64,000 nt of DNA from Lentzea sp. NEAU-D7 (GTDB lineage: Bacteria; Actinomycetota; Actinomycetes; Mycobacteriales; Pseudonocardiaceae): NCBI RefSeq assembly GCF_026242055.1, contig NZ_JAPJDL010000002.1, positions 656,658 through 720,657 on the forward strand, given 5' to 3'. This document shows positions 59,447 through 64,000 of the stretch, piece by piece (within the stretch, counting starts at the first letter, position 1; every line of letters begins with the position of its first letter). A model generated the notes under the pieces. That model was given only the letters and a program-made list of their open reading frames with translations, was not told where the DNA came from and searched no databases. A program made the translations under genes and the position numbers.

Positions 59447-60957
59447 GGCGCCTGCAATCCGGGGTTGGTGGACTCGACGACGAAGCTGCCGACGGTCTTG
59501 ACCGGGTAGTCGCGGACGGTGACCTTGTCGACGGCGCGGTAGTCGACGCGCATCTCGGCCGAGGTGGTGCGGGTCTTGACGTAACCGCGCAGGTTCTTGA
59601 AGTACTTCACGTGCGGGTTCAGCGTCGGGTTGAGGCTGTTGTCGGCCGCGTTGCCGTCACCGCCGGACGTGATGGAGGTGGTGACGAGCTCGGTGCCGAT
59701 GATCCGGTTCTGGGTCCCGTAGTTCTGCATGAGGTTCGCGCCCCAGCTGCGGTGCACGTCGCCGGTGAGCACGACCGTGCCCTTGTTGCCGTTGGTGTCC
59801 CAGGCGTTCTGGATCCGCGTGCGGTTGGCGGTGTAGCCGTCCCACGCGTCCATGCTCTTGGACCCGTCCGCGGCGGCGAGCCGTTGCGCGAAGAACACCT
59901 GCTGGCCCAGGAAGTCCCACGTGCCGAGCTTCTGGCGCAGGCCGTCGATCAGCCACGTCTCCTGCGACGTGCCGGTGAGCGAGCGGGCCGGGTCGTCGGC
60001 GGCCGGGCAGACCTTCGTGCCGTCGCCGCACGCCTGGTCGTTGCGGTACTGGCGGGTGTCGAGCATGTGGAACGTGGCGAGGCTGCCCCAGCGGACCCTG
60101 CGGTGCAGCAGCATGTTCTCCGCGGACGGCGCCTGGGCGCTGCGCAGCGGCATGTGCTCGTAGTAGGCCTTGTAGGCGGCCGCGCGGCGTGCCGTGAAGT
60201 CACCGGCGGGGCTGCTGTCGTTGCGGACGAGGTCGGCGTAGTTGTTCTCGACCTCGTGGTCGTCCCAGACGACGAGCCAGGGCGCGGTGGCGTGCGCGGC
60301 CTGCAGGTCCGGGTCGGTCTTGTACTGGGCGTGGCGGACGCGGTAGTTCGCGAGCGTGCTGATCTCGGTGGCGGGCGCGAACTGGCGGACCTTCGTGGTG
60401 GTGGCGCCGCCCTCGTAGATGTAGTCGCCGAGGTGCAGGATCAGGTCGGGGTGTTCCTCGGCCATCCGGCGGTAGGCCGTGAAGTAGCCCTCCTCGTAGT
60501 GCGAGCACGACGCGAAGAGCATGGTCAGTTCGGGTTGCGTGCCGACCGCCGGTGCGGTGAGGGCGCGGCCGACGGGGGAGATGTGGCCGCCGGTGCGGAA
60601 GCGGTACCAGTACTCACGTCCCGGCTCCAGGCCGGTGAGGGTGACGTGCACGGAGTGGGCGCTTGCCTGGGTCGTGGTGAACGTGCCGGTGCGGACGATG
60701 GCGGTGAAGCGCTCGTCGGTGGCGACCTGCCAGTCGACGGCGGTGTTGGTGTTGGGCATTCCGCCGAGACCGTCGGCGTTCAGCGGGTTCGGTGCGAGGC
60801 GGGTCCAGATCACGAACCCGTCGGCCGCCGGCTCGCCGGATGCGACGCCGAGGGTGAACGGGTAGCTGATGGCGTTCGCCAGTGCGGGGAGCAGAACCCC
60901 GGCGCTCGCTCCCGCGAGGCCGCCCACGATGAAGGTGCGTCTCCGTAACGTGGTCAT
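59443..60957 (-). CDS. PhoD-like alkaline phosphatase, Tat-exported
   Basis: A 504-residue secreted metallophosphatase. The twin-arginine signal is RRRTFIVGGLAGASAGV. PhoD features: FASCSHYEEGYFTAYRRMAEEHPDLILHLGDYIYEGG, WDDHEVENNYADL, and VVLTGDVHRSW. These hold the iron and calcium ligands of the family. It likely hydrolyses phosphodiesters such as teichoic acid when phosphate is scarce. A clear pho box was not identified upstream. Confidence 0.92.
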   Translation of the reverse strand: MTTLRRRTFIVGGLAGASAGVLLPALANAISYPFTLGVASGEPAADGFVIWTRLAPNPLNADGLGGMPNTNTAVDWQVATDERFTAIVRTGTFTTTQASAHSVHVTLTGLEPGREYWYRFRTGGHISPVGRALTAPAVGTQPELTMLFASCSHYEEGYFTAYRRMAEEHPDLILHLGDYIYEGGATTTKVRQFAPATEISTLANYRVRHAQYKTDPDLQAAHATAPWLVVWDDHEVENNYADLVRNDSSPAGDFTARRAAAYKAYYEHMPLRSAQAPSAENMLLHRRVRWGSLATFHMLDTRQYRNDQACGDGTKVCPAADDPARSLTGTSQETWLIDGLRQKLGTWDFLGQQVFFAQRLAAADGSKSMDAWDGYTANRTRIQNAWDTNGNKGTVVLTGDVHRSWGANLMQNYGTQNRIIGTELVTTSITSGGDGNAADNSLNPTLNPHVKYFKNLRGYVKTRTTSAEMRVDYRAVDKVTVRDYPVKTVGSFVVESTNPGLQAP

Positions 60958-61070
60958 GACGCACAGGCTTACCGAACGCGGGTAAAGGCCCGCCTAATTG
61001 CGTGCGGCTTCGGAGTGGTCTCCCACCGAGCAAGAGCGGATGGGGGCGCGGGCACCGGGAGCGTTCCTGC

Positions 61071-61622
61071 TCAACGAGGCTCCGATGCTGGTGGAGCACT
61101 TCGAGCGGCAGCGCCGTGGAGAACACCGTTCATGATCAGGTCGAGCATCCGCTTCGCCTGGTCCGGGTCGCCGTTCTGCGCGACGCCGATCAGCAGCGCC
61201 ATCAGGTCCATGGGCTCGGTGCGCGCGTTCAGCGGCTCCAGCAGGGTCTGGACGGCCTCGGTCATCTTCGCGCGGCTGTGCTCGAACGGGTTCAGGCCCA
61301 GCGCGATCACGGCCTGCAGCGCGTCCTTGAGGTCGCGTTTCGTCGCGGCGTAGGCGATGAAGCGGTCCATCCACTCCCTCAGCGCCGCCGCTGGCTCGTG
61401 CGTCTTGAGCAGTTCGGGCGCGGCGTCGCAGAGCTTCTCCAGCTCGGTGCGGTAGACGGCCTCGATCAGCGCCTCGCGGGTGGGGAAGTGGCGGTAGAGC
61501 GTGCCGATCCCGACGCCCGCCTTCTTGGCGATGGCCCCGAGCGTCACGTCCTTCTCGTGGGTGAACGCGTCGAGCGCCACCTCGATCAGCAGCCCTCGGT
61601 TGCGGACCGCGTCTGCACGCAC
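61071..61622 (-). CDS. TetR-family regulator
   Basis: A 183-residue regulator with the helix-turn-helix VTLGAIAKKAGVGIGTLYRHFPTREALIEAVY. GTG 61622 is used because AGGAG lies 7 bases ahead; the frame is open to 61643. It is divergent from the two SDR genes, and two copies of a GGAGG-nn-CCTCC palindrome lie between, so it almost surely represses them and itself. Ligand unknown. Confidence 0.88.
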   Translation of the reverse strand: MRADAVRNRGLLIEVALDAFTHEKDVTLGAIAKKAGVGIGTLYRHFPTREALIEAVYRTELEKLCDAAPELLKTHEPAAALREWMDRFIAYAATKRDLKDALQAVIALGLNPFEHSRAKMTEAVQTLLEPLNARTEPMDLMALLIGVAQNGDPDQAKRMLDLIMNGVLHGAAARSAPPASEPR

Positions 61623-61656
61623 TTCATCACTCCTATGGGGCACGCCACTTGCTAAA

Positions 61657-61703
61657 CGGAGGATCCTCCGCTTACTGTGGAACTCGAACCGGAGGCACCT
61701 CCG
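61657..61703. promoter_or_regulatory. two TetR operators, 33 bases apart
   Basis: CGGAGGATCCTCCG (61657-61670) is a perfect palindrome, and CGGAGG-ca-CCTCCG (61690-61703) has the same arms. Centres are 33 bases apart, three helical turns, so two dimers would lie on the same face. Both are in the divergent region between the TetR gene and the first SDR gene. Confidence 0.8.
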
Positions 61704-61735
61704 TTTCAGTGTACGACACAGGTTGGGGAAGTCAG

Positions 61736-62680
61736 ATGAGTGAGCGCATCACCACCCCGTTCGGGTTCGGGAGCACGGCTCTCGAGGTCGTCGAGGGCGT
61801 CGACCTCTCGGGCCGTCGCGCCGTGGTCACCGGTGGGGCGTCGGGCATCGGCGTGGAGACCGTGCGGGCGCTGGCCGCCGCGGGAGCCGAGGTCACCATC
61901 GCGGCGCGCGACGTCGAGGCGGGCCGCAGGGTCGCCGCCGACGTGTCCGCCACCACGGGCAACAGCGCCGTCCTGGTCGCTCCGCTGGAGCTGACCTCGC
62001 AGGAGTCGGTCAGGGCCTTCGCCGCGGCGTGGGACGGGCCGTTGCACCTGCTGATCAACAACGCGGGCGTGATGGCCACCCCGCTGACGCGCACGCCGGA
62101 GGGCTGGGAGCTCCAGTTCGCCACGAACCACTTCGGCCACTTCACGCTGACGCTCGGCCTGTTCGACGCGCTGCGCGCCGAGGGCGCCCGCGTCGTCAAC
62201 GTCAGCTCGGCCGGCCACCTGAGCAGCCCGGTGGTGTTCGAGGACATCCACTTCGAGCGCCGCGAGTACGACCGCTGGCAGGCCTACGGCCAGTCCAAGA
62301 CCGCCAACGTGCTGTTCGGCGTGGAGGCGGGCCGCCGCTGGTCCGGCGACGGCATCACGATGAACGCGCTGATGCCCGGCGGCATCCTGACGGCGCTGCA
62401 GCGCCACATCTCGCAGGAGGAGCTGCAGGAGCGCATCAGGCTGCGCGGCGGCGACAACCCGCTGCGGCTCAAGACGCCGGAGCAGGGCGCGGCCACCACG
62501 CTGGTGCTCGCCGTGTCCCCCTTGGTGGAGGGCCGTTCGGGCCTCTACTTCGAAGACTGCAACGAGGCACTCCCGCACGCCGAGGGCATGAGCAACGGGC
62601 TGGCCGCCTACGCGACCGACCCCGAGGCCGCAGCCCAGCTGTGGAAGGTCTCCGAGGAAACGCTGAAGGTGCAGGCATGA
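61736..62680 (+). CDS. short-chain dehydrogenase, tandem copy 1
   Basis: A 314-residue SDR of the retinol-dehydrogenase-like/oxidoreductase group: TGGASGIG, NNAGVMATPLTRT, catalytic Ser in VNVSSAGHL, and Tyr/Lys in YGQSKTAN. Substrate unknown. The stop overlaps the start of copy 2 (ATGA at 62677). Controlled by the divergent TetR through the two operators upstream. Confidence 0.9.
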   Translation: MSERITTPFGFGSTALEVVEGVDLSGRRAVVTGGASGIGVETVRALAAAGAEVTIAARDVEAGRRVAADVSATTGNSAVLVAPLELTSQESVRAFAAAWDGPLHLLINNAGVMATPLTRTPEGWELQFATNHFGHFTLTLGLFDALRAEGARVVNVSSAGHLSSPVVFEDIHFERREYDRWQAYGQSKTANVLFGVEAGRRWSGDGITMNALMPGGILTALQRHISQEELQERIRLRGGDNPLRLKTPEQGAATTLVLAVSPLVEGRSGLYFEDCNEALPHAEGMSNGLAAYATDPEAAAQLWKVSEETLKVQA

Positions 62681-63621
62681 TCACGACAGGATTCGGCTTC
62701 GACACGACGGCTCTGGACGTGGCGGCGACCGCCGACCTCACCGGCCGCCGGGCCATCGTCACCGGCGGTGCCTCGGGCATCGGCGTGGAGACCGTCCGGG
62801 CCCTGGCCACGGCCGGCGCCGAGGTGACGATCGCGGCCCGCGACATCGACGCGGCGCAGCGCGTGGCGGCCTCGCTGTCCAGGTCCACCGGCAACAAGCA
62901 CCTTTCGGTGGCCCAGCTCGACCTCGCCTCGCAGGCGTCCGTGAAGGCCTTCGCCCGCACCTGGGACGGCCCGCTGCACCTGCTGATCAACAACGCGGGC
63001 GTCATGGCCACCCCGCTGACGCGCACGCCGGAGGGCTGGGAGCTCCAGTTCGCCACGAACCACTTCGGCCACTTCGCCCTGACCCTGGGCCTCTTCAACT
63101 CCCTGCGAGCAGAAGGCGCCCGAGTCGTGAACGTCAGCTCCTCCGCCCACCTGATGGGCGAGGTCGTGTTCGACGACGTCCACTACGCCCACCGCGAGTA
63201 CGACCGCTGGCAGGCCTACGGCCAGTCGAAGACCGCGAACATCCTCTTCGGCGTGGAGGCCGGCCCCCGCTGGGCGGGCGAGGGCATCACCATGAACGCC
63301 TTGATGCCCGGCAGCATCGCCACCAACCTCCAACGCCACCTCACGAAGGAGGAACTGCAGGAACGCATCCGCCAAAGCGGCGCAGCCGCCACCCGCCGCG
63401 TCAAGACCCCGGAACAGGGCGCCGCGACCACCCTCGTGGTGGCCACGACCCCGCTGCTGGACGGCATCTCGGGCAGGTACTTCGAGGACTGCAACGAGGC
63501 CGAGCCGGTGTCGGGCGGCTCGCACATGCGCGGCGTGGCCCCGTACGCCCAGGACCCGGAGGCCGCGGCCCAGCTGTGGAAACTCTCCGAGGAGACGCTC
63601 TGGTCCCTGAAGGCGGCCTGA
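62677..63621 (+). CDS. short-chain dehydrogenase, tandem copy 2
   Basis: Same length (314 residues) and motifs as copy 1 (TGGASGIG, NNAGVMATPLTRT, VNVSSSAHL, YGQSKTAN). It diverges mainly at the N-terminus and in the last 80 residues, where substrate-binding elements lie. A block of about 100 bases around 62976-63077 is nearly identical at DNA level to 62043-62144 of copy 1. A product of tandem duplication, perhaps with later gene conversion. Confidence 0.9.
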   Translation: MITTGFGFDTTALDVAATADLTGRRAIVTGGASGIGVETVRALATAGAEVTIAARDIDAAQRVAASLSRSTGNKHLSVAQLDLASQASVKAFARTWDGPLHLLINNAGVMATPLTRTPEGWELQFATNHFGHFALTLGLFNSLRAEGARVVNVSSSAHLMGEVVFDDVHYAHREYDRWQAYGQSKTANILFGVEAGPRWAGEGITMNALMPGSIATNLQRHLTKEELQERIRQSGAAATRRVKTPEQGAATTLVVATTPLLDGISGRYFEDCNEAEPVSGGSHMRGVAPYAQDPEAAAQLWKLSEETLWSLKAA

Positions 63622-63642
63622 GCCTCCGCTTCGGCGCAGAAG

Positions 63643-63691
63643 CCAGGCCAGCCCGAACCCGGCGGGGGAGCCGAGGGCCGGGCTGGCCTGG
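63643..63691 (+). terminator. terminator hairpin after the SDR pair
   Basis: Perfect 13-base stem, CCAGGCCAGCCCG (63643-63655) and CGGGCTGGCCTGG (63679-63691), with a 23-base GC-rich loop; no T tract. It starts 21 bases after the second SDR stop. Confidence 0.68.
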
Positions 63692-64000
63692 AGCGGCCGA
63701 AGGGCAGTCGGCCGGCGACTTCGCGGGGACCGGAGGCCTCGTGGTGACTGGCGGCTTGGCGGAGGCTGCTGCTCCGGGAAGGCAGGCGGCTTGACGGTGA
63801 CCGGCGGCTAGGTGCGACAGGTGCACCGGGACGACCGGCGGCTAGGTGAGATAGGGGCCCAGGGAGGCCGGGGGCAGGTGACGGATGGCCTGCGGTGAGA
63901 GGCCAGCCAGGATGACTGGCAGAGCGGAGAGGTGGAGAGGCGGACTAGCGGGTGGCCGGATGACGTTGATGGCTACTCGGCTCCGCCACCGGAGGCGGGG
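63692..64000. repeat. G-rich non-coding end with short direct repeats
   Basis: No supported gene. The unit GACCGGCGGCTAGGTG occurs twice (63799-63814 and 63833-63848, 34 bases apart). Looser relatives (GACTGGCGGCTTGG near 63747, GGCGGCTTGACGG near 63785) precede it. The reading frames across it are low-complexity and have no ribosome site. Confidence 0.45.

Noticed and set aside
63401..63826. Minus-strand Pro/Ala/Arg-rich frame at the right end
   Set aside because: Low-complexity and overlaps the end of a real SDR gene and its terminator; no ribosome site.

Overview
The window is high-GC actinobacterial DNA. A filamentous member of the Pseudonocardiaceae (Lentzea, Lechevalieria, Saccharothrix or Actinosynnema type) fits best. 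The grounds are an SsgA-like sporulation/division protein, calerythrin-like EF-hand proteins, an Lnt-Ppm1 gene pair, a large LuxR ATPase regulator, secreted polysaccharide-degrading enzymes with Sec or Tat signals, many GTG/TTG starts and 4-nt start/stop overlaps. This is inferred from gene content; no rRNA is present. No insertion sequence, phage or CRISPR array was seen. The only stable RNA gene is a tRNA-Tyr.

Layout. 1-2.8 kb: end of an alpha/beta hydrolase, a secreted pectate lyase and a decayed secreted metallopeptidase gene. 2.8-13.7 kb: most of the lysine aminomutase pathway that is best known from anaerobes. kamA lies on the minus strand. kdd, an amidohydrolase gene, kamD, kamE and kal form a tight plus-strand operon. 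Between them sit FxsA, a GNAT, an SsgA-like protein and a coupled LLM oxidoreductase/GH13 pair. 13.8-18.2 kb: a GntR regulator, an acyl-CoA dehydrogenase translationally coupled to an ADP-forming acyl-CoA synthetase-like protein, and a secreted DUF4360 protein. 18.2-21.1 kb: a short Rho paralogue, an amino-acid dehydrogenase and an SRPBCC protein. 21.1-25.4 kb, minus strand: EF-hand protein, GNAT, UvrA-like ABC ATPase and a second EF-hand protein.

25.5-37 kb: surface and membrane proteins, the lipoprotein acyltransferase/polyprenyl-phosphate mannosyltransferase pair (lnt-ppm1), TspO, and a large LuxR-type ATPase regulator. 37-43.5 kb: tRNA-Tyr, a Gmad2-LysM protein and a 1,821-residue single-chain acyl-CoA carboxylase of eukaryote-like layout. 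43.5-50 kb: SseB-like protein, cN-I nucleotidase, paired SMR transporters, GH18 chitinase with ricin-type lectin, SDR and a membrane Ser/Thr kinase. 49.9-64 kb: a run of small regulator/target modules with readable operators: ribbon-helix-helix/Clp-N, WYL/VOC, LuxR with cupin-DUF1304, MerR/aldo-keto reductase, and TetR with tandem SDRs. A coupled PhoD/secreted-repeat pair lies among them.

Main points of interest: the aerobe-located kam pathway and a 14-base motif shared by its two promoters; a Rho paralogue lacking most of its RNA-binding region; the eukaryote-like carboxylase; an operator that exactly covers the promoter of the Clp-N/RHH gene; a metallopeptidase gene that appears to have lost just its zinc-site segment; and an SMR gene reading about 100 bases into the antisense of its neighbour.
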